Assembly: GCA_021234155.1 (NCBI GenBank)
Contig: JAJEKV010000003.1
Location: 11,589,819-11,653,818, forward strand
DNA: 64,000 nucleotides
Source: Isoetes taiwanensis
Lineage: Eukaryota > Streptophyta > Lycopodiopsida > Isoetales > Isoetaceae
Direction: 5' to 3'
Positions within the stretch are counted from its first letter, which is position 1; every line of letters starts with the position of its first letter. The notes beneath the pieces were generated by a model. The model made no database searches, had not been told where the DNA came from, and was given only the letters and a program-made list of their open reading frames with translations. This document shows positions 13,734 to 23,410 of the stretch, piece by piece. The position numbers were made by a program, and so were the translations under genes.

Positions 13734-15511
13734 TTAGAGAACTTGGCAAAGAGCTGATGGCGTCTTAGCTTTTCTAGGGCCAACCGAAGATGTTTCTCAT
13801 GCTCCTCCAGGGTTTTACTATAGATGAGAATGTCGTCAAAGAAAATAACAACAAAATCATCTAAGTATTGTCGGAAGACATCATTCATTAACCGCATAAA
13901 CGTTGCGGGGGCATTAGTTAATCCAAAAGGCATAACGGTAAACTCATAATGCCCATATCTAGTGCGAAAGGCAGATTTATGAATGTCCTCCTCCTTAATC
14001 CTTATTTGATGATATCCGGAGCGTAAATCAATCTTCGAGAACTGCTTGGCCCCTTGCAACTGGTCCATTAGATCATCTGCCCTAGGCAAGGCATAGCGAT
14101 TCTTGATGGTATATTTATTAAGCTGCCTGTAATCAATACACATCCTCAAGGAGCCATCCTTTTTCTTAACAAAAAGGATAGGAGCGCCAAAAGGCGAAAC
14201 ACTAGGTCGAATGAAACCTAGGTTTAGTAACTCCTGGAGTTGTTTCTTAAGCTCTGCCAACTCTGGAGGACTCATTCGGTACGGGGCCTTGCTGGTAGGC
14301 TTAGTACCTGGCTCCAGAGCTATCTCACATTCTACTCCTCTAAAAGGAGGAAGTTTTTGGATCTCATCTGGAAAAAGATCGCTAAATTCTCGGAGAAGAT
14401 TGGCAATCCCTTCCGGCAAGGTATCAACTACTTGCTTCTGCTTGGCATCTGATTCGATGGAGGCAAGTCTAATAATGCAAAGCAACTTATCTTTACGAAT
14501 AGCCTTATCTAACTGTCTGATGGTGATAGACTGCATAATGGGGTTTAAGGAGTCACCTTTTATAGTTACGCGGGCTCCGTTAGCGGCGTTGAAGGTAACT
14601 TCCCGTTTCTCGCAGTCTATATTGGCTTTCGCAGATGCCAAGAATTCCATACCAACAATAAGATCATATTTGCCAATATCCATTATCTCGGCACCCAAGG
14701 CAACTGGTGCACCTGGCAACTGCATCTTAAGGTTAATGCGACGGCCATGAGTGTGTCTGATCTTACCACTGGCTAAAGTGACAGGCTTCGGTCGAGATCT
14801 CAAAGTTTCAAGCCGCAATACCTGGGCCATTCTAGGAGAAGCAAAATTATGTGTACTACCCGTATCCATCAGAATTATAAAAGGTTTGCTGTCTACTTGA
14901 CCTATGGTGGAAATAACGGCAGGCTGACTTTCAGCATTGCCAGTTTCAATGGCTGCAAGGATATGGGACTCACCGTGAATGTACTCGGGAGCCTCCTCGT
15001 CGACAGGTAGTGTAGACTCCAGATTGTCCCAATCAAGATCGGCCATGGCCAGCTGGGCAGTTTGTGTGACATAAGGGCAATTCTGCATGTAGTGCCCGGG
15101 TCGCATACACCTGTAACATGCCTTATCTCTGCGTAACTGATCTCGGGCCTCTTTGGGAATAGACTGTAAGAGATCCCGAACTTCCTTGCCGACATTATCC
15201 GGTTTGTCGGGCATGTTGAAGGTGACTTTCTTTTCCTGGCGGCCGTAAGAGTTCTGCTGAGAGGGCCCCGGACTCGGTGAGCGGGGTTGGTAAGGTGTGG
15301 ATGGGCGTGGCTGCGAGTAAGGAGCAGGACGCGGATACTGGTTCCTTGGTGTGTCCTCCTCGAGGCTCAATGCTTTAGCCTCAGCCTCTGCAACTGATTT
15401 TGGGTCTATGGCCTTAACCATTCGTTTAATGGATGGGGCCAATCCTTCAATGTAACCCTCCACCGCTCTCTTTTCATTCATCCCTGGTACATACGACCTC
15501 AAAGCGCGCAT
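13610..15511 (-). CDS. pol: Gypsy gag C-terminus, protease and reverse transcriptase
   Basis: A 633-codon open frame. A Pro-rich linker at 50-90 is followed by a CCHC zinc knuckle at 132-145 ([14 protein letters not shown]). The aspartic protease active site is at 216 ([10 protein letters not shown]). RT runs from about 390 ([53 protein letters not shown]) to the catalytic FFDDILIYS and YLGHIIS. These proteins package the RNA, cut the polyprotein and copy RNA into DNA. The frame ends prematurely after ATDPA, where a short deletion relative to the usual RT-connection sequence moves the rest of pol to another frame. The true gag start is further upstream, beyond a second frameshift near 15520-15550. 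Confidence 0.93.
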   Translation of the reverse strand: MRALRSYVPGMNEKRAVEGYIEGLAPSIKRMVKAIDPKSVAEAEAKALSLEEDTPRNQYPRPAPYSQPRPSTPYQPRSPSPGPSQQNSYGRQEKKVTFNMPDKPDNVGKEVRDLLQSIPKEARDQLRRDKACYRCMRPGHYMQNCPYVTQTAQLAMADLDWDNLESTLPVDEEAPEYIHGESHILAAIETGNAESQPAVISTIGQVDSKPFIILMDTGSTHNFASPRMAQVLRLETLRSRPKPVTLASGKIRHTHGRRINLKMQLPGAPVALGAEIMDIGKYDLIVGMEFLASAKANIDCEKREVTFNAANGARVTIKGDSLNPIMQSITIRQLDKAIRKDKLLCIIRLASIESDAKQKQVVDTLPEGIANLLREFSDLFPDEIQKLPPFRGVECEIALEPGTKPTSKAPYRMSPPELAELKKQLQELLNLGFIRPSVSPFGAPILFVKKKDGSLRMCIDYRQLNKYTIKNRYALPRADDLMDQLQGAKQFSKIDLRSGYHQIRIKEEDIHKSAFRTRYGHYEFTVMPFGLTNAPATFMRLMNDVFRQYLDDFVVIFFDDILIYSKTLEEHEKHLRLALEKLRRHQLFAKFSKCKFATPKVDYLGHIISAEGIATDPAGNGLFQVMFPRSEVS

Positions 15512-15553
15512 GAACTCATCCGGTGTAGGTCTGAATCGACGTACCCTTACGCT

Positions 15554-16240
15554 CTAACCCAGTAAAGGTCTGAATTTGCCGGCATTTGTGCGCATACGAG
15601 GCACATAATGCGACTTAAAGGCCTTAGCAAACTTCTTAAACTTGCACCTTTTTTCGTCCGGATGCTTGGCTCTAGCATAGCCCTTCCACCAAATACGGGC
15701 AGCTCCTGTAAGGTTTGTGGTGGCAACCTTTCCTGTATCCTTTTCTGTCATGCCATAGGACTTCCCAAACTCCTTCATTTCGTCCAACCAGGACTCTGCA
15801 TTCAATCCGCCTCTAGATTTCCCATCGAATTGGGCGGTTCCTATTCTTCCATATACTAGTTATGGTCAGTATCAACCGCCTTCTTGCGGTACTCCTTATC
15901 TCGGCTTTGCATGGTCACGGGATGATCTGAGGCGACTTCGAGAAGACACGGAAGTGGCTGATGGTGAAGAGGTAGCACTATCCCTTGAGGAACTTCTATG
16001 GCGTTTGGAACGGTGCTTCCCTCGTGCGGGTACAGGGCTTGGTTCAGGTGCAAGTGGCTGCTGGGTTGGTGGGCTTGGCGGCAACGGAGGTAACTCCGGT
16101 CCATCCTCCTCAGACGTGTGTTAAGCGGTGGGTTGGCATTCAACACATAAGTTTGTAACTTCGACTAATTGCCTCTTCATCAACATAAGTTCTTGCTCGG
16201 TGTTAGTCGACCGGGCGTTCGAAGGTGTCCGCCTCGGCAA
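15554..16240 (-). pseudogene. gag: Gypsy gag N-terminal part, frameshifted
   Basis: The 84-codon frame 15554-15805 has a Retrotrans_gag-like segment (WLDEMKEFGKSYGM, then ARIWWKGYARAKHPDE). Upstream frames (15896-16084) encode a Ser/Arg/Pro-rich tail-like segment (KHRSKRHRSSSRD). The two are separated by stops near 15850-15890, and a shift near 15540 separates them from the zinc-knuckle part. So gag needs two corrections to be read through. It lies about 200-300 bp downstream, in transcription order, of the H3-like ORF. Confidence 0.7.
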
Positions 16241-16446
16241 GCATTAGTGCAACCGCCTATATTGGGTATAAGAAGGTATAAGCAGAATTATAGTGACATC
16301 AAGTCTCCCCAAAGAAATTCATTTGGGATAGTATTTAGAGAAAGAGAATACAAAAACATTCTTATATTCACGATTTCAAAATTTGGACTATTTCACATAA
16401 TTAAGTCCATAAAATTTTTACAACAGAAAAGAAGAGAGTCGCCTAG

Positions 16447-16833
16447 TCACCGAAACTCCCCTCGGATCCTTCGTGCCAGCTGGAGGTCCTTGGGCATGAT
16501 GGTGACCCTCTTTGCGTGTATGACACAAAGGTTGGCGTCGCTCAAGAGTTCGATGAGGTAAGCCTCGGCAGCCTCCTGGAGTGCGAGGATTGCAAAAGCT
16601 TGGAACCTTAGGTCGGTTTTAAAATCCTGGGCAACAAGCCGCTGGAAAGGGAGCCGACGAATCAATGGCTCAGTTGACTTCTGATAGTTACGTATCTCCC
16701 GAAGTGCTACCGTGCCCGGTCGGTATCGATGGGGCTTTCGCGGCTTGAGGGTCGCATTCAGCGATGGGAGGGATTTCCCACCTGTTGTTGGATGCTTTGC
16801 CCTCTGGACGATCTGCTCACGTCTCTGGGCCAT
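16447..16833 (-). CDS. Histone H3-like protein encoded in chromovirus leader
   Basis: A 128-codon intact ORF with its own ATG (16833) and TGA (16447-16449). From residue 33 it follows the histone H3 fold: [20 protein letters not shown] (alpha-N), [28 protein letters not shown] (alpha-2), [24 protein letters not shown]. The [11 protein letters not shown] form is the plant type. Departures from canonical H3 are: loss of three residues (REI) in alpha-1 between LV and [13 protein letters not shown] for LVGLFEDTN; a C-terminus in EFR; and a divergent tail five residues shorter, lacking the ARTKQTARKS start and the K27 block but keeping a TTGGK word. The intact frame beside broken gag/pol suggests the ORF matters or was captured recently. 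It lies between primer site and gag, in the element's sense strand. It could act in nucleosomes, or be a passenger. Loop 1 is not lengthened as in most CENH3, so I do not call it CENH3. Confidence 0.9.
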   Translation of the reverse strand: MAQRREQIVQRAKHPTTGGKSLPSLNATLKPRKPHRYRPGTVALREIRNYQKSTEPLIRRLPFQRLVAQDFKTDLRFQAFAILALQEAAEAYLIELLSDANLCVIHAKRVTIMPKDLQLARRIRGEFR

Positions 16834-17096
16834 GTCTTCTTGGCGATGGTGGCATTCTTTTGCAGACGGGTCTTGTAACCTACACCTCCCTTAACGGGTT
16901 TGGTGTTCTTTCTCTTCAACGTCCTGTTGCCCCACTCCGTAGCCTTCCTATTCTTGGGGCTTCCCTGTGGGTCTACCGATTGGTTGATGCTCTGGTCAAC
17001 GTTTTGATCCCCCTGTTGATCAACATGCTGGTTTTGGCCGTCCTCTGCTTCCTTACGGAGCCTCTCCTCTTCATCACCCCCTAACATCTGGTGCAA
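16758..17096 (-). CDS. Leader ORF overlapping the H3-like ORF; acidic/Gln start and basic C-terminus
   Basis: 113 codons, in a different frame from the H3-like ORF, overlapping its first 76 bases. The N-terminal half is acidic and Gln/Asn/Asp-rich with VDQ repeats ([12 protein letters not shown]). The C-terminal half is basic ([23 protein letters not shown]). No family is recognised. It could be an independent leader protein. It could also be a long N-terminal tail once joined to the H3 core and now separated by an indel, since CENH3-type histones often have long divergent tails. The second reading is speculative. Confidence 0.45.
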   Translation of the reverse strand: MHQMLGGDEEERLRKEAEDGQNQHVDQQGDQNVDQSINQSVDPQGSPKNRKATEWGNRTLKRKNTKPVKGGVGYKTRLQKNATIAKKTWPRDVSRSSRGQSIQQQVGNPSHR

Positions 17097-17685
17097 GGTG
17101 TGAGGGAAGGTCAGCTATGGCGGGAACAGAGCTCGGGTCCGGCGGCTATGGCGGAGAAGGGCGTCTAGAGGAAACACGCCTTTAAAAAGTAATTCAAATT
17201 TAAATTCCAACGTTCACTTTTTATTTTAAAAATTTCAATTTTTTTTTTTTTTTTTTTTAATAAAATTTTTAAACGGGCGCGTATAAAAATACGCGCGACC
17301 GTATGGGGCGCTGCGTTACTTATACGGCCTCAACTTTTCGAAAGAAATACCTCTGAGTACAGCAGCGCCCCTTTCGATTTTTCGGCGGCCTGTTGTCTTC
17401 TTGACCTCGGGAGACGTGCCCCCCTAGGGTATTTGGGAGGTGCCCGATCCATTGGAGCCGTTTTCGCCTTCATCCGAGCTACCTACAAAAGGTTATAGCT
17501 CTTCGAAACTTGGGTCTTCCAGTCGCCCCAGACTTCTTAAGGACTTACAATCTATTACATTAACCTAGCACCAAACCAAACATCAAAGAACTAAACAATC
17601 ACTCTTGCTTAGACTCTCTCTCCTAACTACCGAACTAGCGAGTTAGGGTTTGGTCAGTGCTATGATTTCGAGTAACCGAAATCAC
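17097..17685 (-). other. Gypsy 5' untranslated leader
   Basis: About 590 bp between primer site and the first leader ORF. It includes a 17-base T-run near 17239-17258 and a GC-rich patch with several cgcgcg/cggcc words. No protein-coding signal is seen. Confidence 0.6.
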
Positions 17686-17698
17686 GGCTCTGATACCA
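17686..17698 (-). promoter_or_regulatory. Gypsy primer-binding site (initiator tRNA-Met)
   Basis: On the minus strand TGGTATCAGAGCC follows the 5' LTR after one base. It matches the 3' end of initiator tRNA-Met, the usual primer of plant chromoviruses. It fixes the element's direction as minus. Confidence 0.93.
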
Positions 17699-17699
17699 C

Positions 17700-19361
17700 T
17701 GTGACGCTCCCTGAACATATACGACCCTCGGCCGTATACATACGGGGACTTTCCCCTCCCATGGCGACCAACTCGCCATGAGCAGGGCCCTCCGTCTATT
17801 TCGGGCCATCTATAATATGATGCCCGAAAGAAGGACACGAAGGGGTCATTCGGCCCACGCCTTCAATGGGGCTCCTACGTCGCGGAAGCGTGAATACAAG
17901 GGTTAGCACACAGCATAAATCACATATAAATAACCACCACGAAGGGTGGCGCATCCATCCAAATACCAACGGCAAAGAATATGCATTTAATACTAAGGAA
18001 AACACCCCAAACCCATGGTTCTACCCCGGCTCAGACTCCAGTGAGGATCGACTGACGGCTAGGTCTCAAGAGATCAGCAGACCGAATCTTGACATGGCGT
18101 TGGCTGGCATAGAACATCGGCTAGGGTTGTCCACTCCATCCGCCCCTCCTGTGCACACTTTGCAGATGAGTCGAATCATGCTATGGCATCACTATAGCCT
18201 TCCTGACACGGACTCAAGGTATCACCCTCACGAGCCTACTACGGGGTTCATGAAGCCCCATCCGATGAGGCAGGCAGGTCGGGAAGCGCCCCTTCCGGAT
18301 CACCGGTGGTTCCATGGGTGGACTAGAGAATACGCGTCGCATCGGCGACCCCCGCATCCGTGCACCCGACTTACTGCCTCCTAAATCTACTCAAAGTACA
18401 GATGCCCCATGCGGTCACACCTCTGCCCGAGGGGAGTGTCGGACCCATACCCGCCCGGATCGGCGCCTAGCTCAGCGGCCTGGCTATTAGGCCTAGTCCA
18501 CTGTAGGAGTCTCAGGAGCCTTTTATGTTCGTGCAAGACCCCACCCCCACTTCACCACTGTGTCCCTTGTTTGGTGCTAAGCCATTCCATAGCATCCACG
18601 ACTCGGTGGGCTCTTGTGCACAGCCGCATTTAATAGGAATATTACAGGGGCTATCTAGGAGCATACTACCATACATGAGCTCGAGGGTCTCTACCCCCTT
18701 AGTTTCCCCATTTCCGAGTAATACTATGCAAAGAACTATCAATCCATCCTTTACGAGCAAAACCGTAATCGAATATAAAGAGAACTTACCTTTACAATCA
18801 AGGGTTAGTTCCTACAAGTAAAACACGAGAGAAAAACAGACAAAACAACACAACAAGTGCCCAAAAGGGGCGCTACCCTAGAATATCAACCTATACTAGC
18901 CACCTACCCGAGTTCCTGCTGGACCCGTTATCGTTGGGCGCTTCCATCTTCTTGGGACTTGACGTTTAGCTCGGCTACAGTGTGCACGCTAGGCAAGGGT
19001 GGCGCACCGGGTGAAGGTAGGTAGGCTCGGCTCCTCAAAGGTGGCGCCCACTCCTCCCTGGGTGGATTATGGCTGATATGGGGGGTAGTGATCCACCTTG
19101 ATGCCTCCAATTAGCATCACCATGTTAGCCAATCGATTTTGGCCAAGTGGCACCTTCCCAAACCATAATTAACTTAATTATCCCTTTTACATATTAATTC
19201 CTTAATTATAGGTTATTATCCTTAATAATTAAATTAGCATAGCTAATTTAATCCCTTTTAGGTCAACCCCCTAGGTTACCATACCCCATGGTGGCGTATC
19301 TATACTGGGTGACGTGTCAATATATTTATACGTATACCGTATAAATACTTGGAACGTCACA
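17700..19361 (-). repeat. Gypsy 5' LTR (1662 bp)
   Basis: TGTGACG...CGTCACA. It pairs with 9203-10869. As the 5' LTR of a minus-strand element it should contain the promoter, in its sequence read from 19361 downward; I could not pick a TATA box with confidence. Confidence 0.95.
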
Positions 19362-19366
19362 ATAAA
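19362..19366. repeat. Target site duplication ATAAA, right copy
   Basis: Identical to 9198-9202. After removing the gypsy element and one copy, copia gag is read continuously across the site. Confidence 0.95.
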
Positions 19367-19898
19367 GGAGGTGATGGTTTTCAAGTATGGAAAGAGAAGG
19401 TTGAAGAAGTCTTGAGAGTTGAAGGATTATGGGATTTTGTTGAAGAACGAGAAAATGATAAAAACAGAACTAGAACAGCATGAAGTAATAAATGATGATG
19501 AAGAACAAAGTGAAATTTTATTTACCTCAAGTGGTAAAGATAAAATTGGTCCATGCTTTAATTGTGATGCCTATGGGCATCTTAAAGCTAATTGTCCAAA
19601 ACTGAACAAGAGGAACAAATGCTTCAATTGCCAAGGTTTTGGCCACATGGCAAACAATTGTCCTAGTCCCAAGGACAACAAAGATGGTTTCAAATCTAAT
19701 GCTGGCAGGGGGAAGACTTTTAATGGCAGGGGAGGAGCTCGAGATGGCAGAAATTATAACACAAAGGGTAGAGGGAAATCTGCAACAGTAAACTTGGCTG
19801 CTGAAAAAATAGAGGAAGAAGAGGAAATTCAAGATGAAGATGCTGAGGTAAAATATCCTAAAACATTATCTGCTAGTTATGATTGCTCTAAGAAATGA
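19367..19898 (+). pseudogene. gag: Copia gag, remainder, with two CCHC zinc knuckles
   Basis: The gag frame that started at 9152 resumes here and reaches a TGA near 19480. Another frame then carries two zinc knuckles (CFNCDAYGHLKANC and CFNCQGFGHMANNC, about 19553-19660) followed by a Gly/Arg-rich stretch and an acidic end. Most of the central gag domain (over 150 residues in typical copia gag) is missing between them, indicating an internal deletion. Knuckles bind the genomic RNA in capsids. Confidence 0.85.
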
Positions 19899-21063
19899 TG
19901 ATCTCTATGTGTTAGATAGTGGAGCTGAGAGAAGCGTGATCAAATCACTCACTAAGCTAAAAGGAAAAATCTGCAAGAACTCTAGTTTTGTTTGGGAGAT
20001 GGGAACTTGCAAAAAGTGGAGCATGCTAGATTATTAGAATTATTTGATTTAGAAGGAAAACCAGTAATTCTTGAGAATGTACTTTGTGTTCCAAACTTGG
20101 TAAAGAATTTAATTTCTGTTACTCAATTAGTAGATCTTGGATATGAAGTGCACTTTGAAAAACACTACTGTAAAGTGTTGATGGAAAATGAAATTAAATT
20201 CTTGGCCAAACGTGTGGGAAAGCTTTATAGTTTCAGAAATAATGACTTGAGCACTATAAATGCGGTAACAATACCAAGTTTAAGACTGTGGCATGAAAGA
20301 TTAGGCCATACTCATATAAACAATTTAAAGTATATGTTAAAAACATGGCAGATCAATGCAACAGGAAGAAGATGAAACCTTTGTATGTGCTGGGTGTTTG
20401 AAAGGAAAACATTGCAGGCTGCCATTTCCAAAGAAAGAAAAAAGGGCAAAGGAAATAAATGAATTAGTTCACAATGATTTGTGTGGCCCCTTAAATATCA
20501 GGAGTATTCATGGAAAAATATACTTTATTACTTTTACTGATGACTTTTCCAGGAAAACAAAGTGTTATACACTGAAGCATAAAGATCATGCTTTTGAAGC
20601 ATTCAAGGCTTATCAAGCTGAGGTCGAAAGGCAAACAGGTAAGAAACTTAAATGCCTTAGGACTGACAGGGGAGAAGAGTTTGTATCAGGCAGATTCAAT
20701 AATTATTGTTTTTTAAATGGAATAAGAAGACAACTTACTTGTTCACATACGCCTCAACAAAATGGTGTCTCAGAAAGGAAAAATAGGTCTATTCTCAACT
20801 CTGTCAGATCAATGTTGAAGCACACAGGTTTACCAAATTTCCTATGAGAGGAAGCAGTTTAAACAGCTGTGGAAATTCAAAACAAACTACCTTCAAGAAG
20901 TACAAATGGGAAGGCACCCGATGAACTATGGTATGGCTCAAAACCTGATTTTGAAAAATATAAAGCATATGCATGTTTGGGTTTTGTTCATATTCCAGAA
21001 GAAACTAGACAAAAATTAGATGACAGATCACTTGAATGTTATCTCATAGGATATGATCATTAG
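19890..21063 (+). pseudogene. pol: Copia protease and integrase, interrupted by stops
   Basis: Protease motif YVLDSGAERSVI lies at about 19904-19940. The pre-integrase segment (LRLWHERLGHTHINNL, then CAGCLKGKHCRLPF: the H-H-C-C finger) spans 20283-20425. The integrase core at 20450-20800 keeps the catalytic set: ELVHNDLCGPL, LRTDRGEEFVS and HTPQQNGVSERKNRSI. A stop follows FL at about 20846, then in-frame remnants (LPSRSTNGKAPDELWYG, YLIGYD) reach 21063. Frame changes at about 19990 and 20350 show decay. Confidence 0.88.
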
Positions 21064-21429
21064 TCAAAGGGTTATAATCTCTATGATCCTCAGAGGAGAA
21101 AAATTATAACCAGTAGAGATGTAAAATTTGTAGAAACCAGGCTTTACAAGGAAAGGAATTGTAAAGGCAATAAAGGGTTAGAGCATGACCCAAGCAGTAA
21201 AAAAGATTGGACAGTTATAACAGGTATTGATGATGACAATGATGAGATCCAAACAAAATCAGATACAAGAAATACAATTCGACAAGGTATGCTTGTAGAT
21301 GAAGCTATAGAAAATGATGCCTTGAAGGAACCAGACGATTGTGCAGTTGAGAATACTTCAAAAAGAAGAGCCAGAAAAACTGAAACAGAGAAGTTGTTGG
21401 AAGGAAACAAAATTAAAAAATATGGAAGA

Positions 21430-22555
21430 CGAAGGGGTTGCTAGCTGCTTGGAAGACTGTGCGCACTTTGTTTCAGTTCCATCCAATGGCCCACACAGAT
21501 CCTACAGCCAGTTGTTGGTGGATCCCTTTGGGTGATGGCCAGGCAGATTGTCCCCTGGTCTCTTCTGTCCATCCATTGACGCAACGTCGGTGGCGAGCAG
21601 CAGGTGTGCTCACGGTATCTGCATGGTATAATGACACAAGATTGTTGACATGGAATGAGTTCAAATTGAAGTTCCTTCTCCTTCGTTGGGACTGGGGCAT
21701 TTGGGAAAAAGTAGCTGCTACACTTCCTCTACACCCACAAGACGTGGCTCCCTAGCTCTGGAAGGTTCATGGCAGTGTTAAGGAGGAGCACCTGGTGCAC
21801 TCGATGTATGTGGTCCTGCTTCATCCTGAGGTGTTGCCCCCATCGCCAAAGTGGCCTTTAGTTATCCCCGAGCCTCATCGTAAAGCAGTCTGGTGATGGG
21901 TATGGGATAAATTGCTTCATCCTAAGCTATCCATTTTATGGTGGCAGATCACTCATAGATGCGTGCGGGTAAACACTATTGTTCATCGATTTCGTCCAGA
22001 AGTCTCTGTGATCTGCCCTCTTTGCATGCAGAGGGATGAGACAATTGAGCACTGCTTTTTCTTGTGTCACCATGTTCAACTTGCTTGGCAGTGGCTTCTG
22101 AGTCTTTTCCATTGTGACTTGAATAGTCAGCAGGTCCTATTGTCAGTCTATCCTAGTTCCTGGGACAAGTTGGCAAAGAGGGCTTTCCACTTAGCATCTG
22201 CTTGGATCATCTGGTCCATCTGGAAGAGACGAAATCTCCTCATCTTCAAGGGACAACTCTTTTCAGATACGCAAGTGCTTAGCGATGCCCTTAGTCGCAT
22301 TATGAAGGCGTACAAGTGTTCTTCCTTAAAGGATGACATTAAAAGTGTCATTTGGGAGCAATATCCTCAGATTCACACCTACTCATAGCAAACAGTTGTG
22401 CTCATGGTGATCTGTGTTCTCTGCTTTTCTATGTTATGTATGTGGTGGGTAGTGTTGCTCTAGTGGATATCTTCTCCACTGCTGGGTTTTGAGTCCCCCA
22501 TGTACTCTTTGTATTCTTTTGAGTAATAAAGGTCCACGTTCATAAAAAAAAAAAA
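21430..22555 (+). mobile_element. 5'-truncated LINE 3' end with zf-RVT domain and poly-A
   Basis: It interrupts copia between integrase and RT. It encodes a LINE ORF2 C-terminus: LLRWDWGIWEK, then after one stop ILWWQITHRCVRVN and CPLCMQRDETIEHCFFLC (zf-RVT zinc-binding block; 158 residues at 21912-22388). A 3' untranslated region follows, with AATAAA near 22525 and a poly-A run at 22543-22555. 5' truncation plus poly-A is the signature of target-primed reverse transcription. No clean target duplication was found by eye; the 5' limit is approximate. Confidence 0.85.
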
Positions 22556-22573
22556 CAAAAGGAAGGGAAAAGT

Positions 22574-23020
22574 TTGAGGCTGCAGAATGAGCTAGATGAG
22601 GAAGCTGAAATTAATAATATTATGGCTATACTTGAACCACAAGTGCCTACAAGTTTTGAGGAGGCTATAAATTCAAAGGATGCAAAATACTGGAATAATG
22701 CAATGGAAGAAGAGATTCTATCATTTAAAAGAACAGGAACATTTGAACTTGTAGAAAAACCACAAGGAAAAAACATTGTTGATAGCAATTGGATCTACAA
22801 GTTGAAACCTGGTTTTGATGGAAAATCACACATTTATAAGGCAAGACTAGTTGCTAGAGGCTATTCACAAAAGAAAGGGATAGACTATGATGAAACATTT
22901 TCTCCTATTGTCAGTGTCAGAATGCTCTTGGCTTATGCAAATGCAAACAATTTGGAAATTCACCAGATGGATGTCAGCACTGCTTTTCTAAATGCTAAAT
23001 TAGATGAAGAAATATTCATG
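22574..23020 (+). pseudogene. pol: Copia reverse transcriptase, N-terminal part
   Basis: The frame resumes after the LINE: FEEAINSKDAKYWNNAMEEE, WIYKLKPGFDG, KARLVARGYSQKKGIDYDET, FSPIVSV, MDVSTAFLNAKLDEEIFM. These are the first blocks of copia RT. The next expected block (QPEGF) and the catalytic YVDD are missing; sequence changes to a SINE-like head at about 23021. Confidence 0.92.
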
Positions 23021-23275
23021 CCTTAATTCAATATCGTGGTGCCATTGTGGTGGTGGTCTCATCCAGGGTTCAAAGCCCACTGGCTACCACCAATGGAGAA
23101 GTGAGCGAGTGCAAGTCTCATCATACATAGTTTGCACTGAGATGAAATCGGTGAATATGTGTCTGCAAATGAATAGAACAGTGGTATGATAAATAAATGC
23201 CCACCCCAGGCTCCTCTTCCATGTCTAATTCCTATTCAAGACTTCTGTTTTTTTTTTTAGTTTTAGAGCAATCAT
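23021..23275 (+). mobile_element. Possible tRNA-derived SINE
   Basis: Begins exactly where copia RT homology ends. Internal RNA polymerase III promoter-like boxes: box A-like TGGTGCCATTG at 23037-23047 and box B-like GGTTCAAAGCC at 23067-23077, about 20 bases apart. A tRNA-like CCACTGGCTACCACCA end follows. A T-run ends it near 23260. Length about 250 bp fits a SINE. No target duplication was verified. Confidence 0.45.
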
Positions 23276-23410
23276 ATGTCCTAAGAGATACTGCGAAGTG
23301 GTATGATGTTAAAACTACTAACTAATCAATAATAAACCAATATCCAACCCCAAGTTCCTCTTCCATATCTATTTGCTAAATTTCTATTCAAACCTTTAGT
23401 TTTTTAAAGA
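23180..23410. repeat. Two diverged direct repeats of about 85-110 bp
   Basis: 23180-23265 and 23297-23405 share agtggtatgat, a ccaggctcctcttcca/ccaagttcctcttcca word, attcaagactt/attcaaacctt and a terminal T-run, in the same order. They look like two copies of one SINE-tail unit. Confidence 0.5.

Larger units (their letters stand above)
9203..19361 (-). mobile_element. Complete Ty3/gypsy chromovirus carrying a histone H3-like ORF
   Basis: Length is 10,159 bp. It is bounded by two LTRs (9203-10869 and 17700-19361) that begin TGTGACG and end CGTCACA, with a 5-bp ATAAA target duplication. Coding is on the minus strand: primer site (17698-17686), leader with an overlapping ORF and an H3-like histone ORF (16833-16447), gag (about 16240-14900), protease, RT, RNase H, integrase and a C-terminal chromodomain (to 11466), then a polypurine tract beside the 3' LTR. 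RT-RH-IN order plus chromodomain places it among plant chromoviruses. Gag and pol each carry frameshifts, so this copy is not obviously autonomous. LTR ends are nearly identical, suggesting recent insertion. Insertion is inside the copia gag start. Confidence 0.95.
8563..23020 (+). mobile_element. Truncated Ty1/copia element, host of two nested insertions
   Basis: Components in order: 5' LTR (8563-9129), initiator-Met-tRNA primer site (9132), gag start (9152), interruption by the gypsy element (9203-19361), gag zinc knuckles (19540-19670), protease (about 19895-19950), integrase (20270-21060), a LINE 3' end (about 21430-22555), and RT (22574-23020). Reading stops in RT where unrelated SINE-like sequence starts. 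RNase H, polypurine tract and 3' LTR are absent. Without insertions the remnant would be about 3.2 kb. The PR-IN-RT order is diagnostic of Ty1/copia. Gag is also internally deleted and the polyprotein has stops and frame changes, so it is dead. Confidence 0.9.

Noticed and set aside
14211-14750. 179-codon plus-strand ORF
   Set aside because: Antisense shadow of gypsy protease/RT.
16447-16833. Possibility that the H3-like ORF is CENH3
   Set aside because: The core is closer to ordinary plant H3 and loop 1 is not lengthened; only the divergent tail recalls CENH3. A tree is needed.
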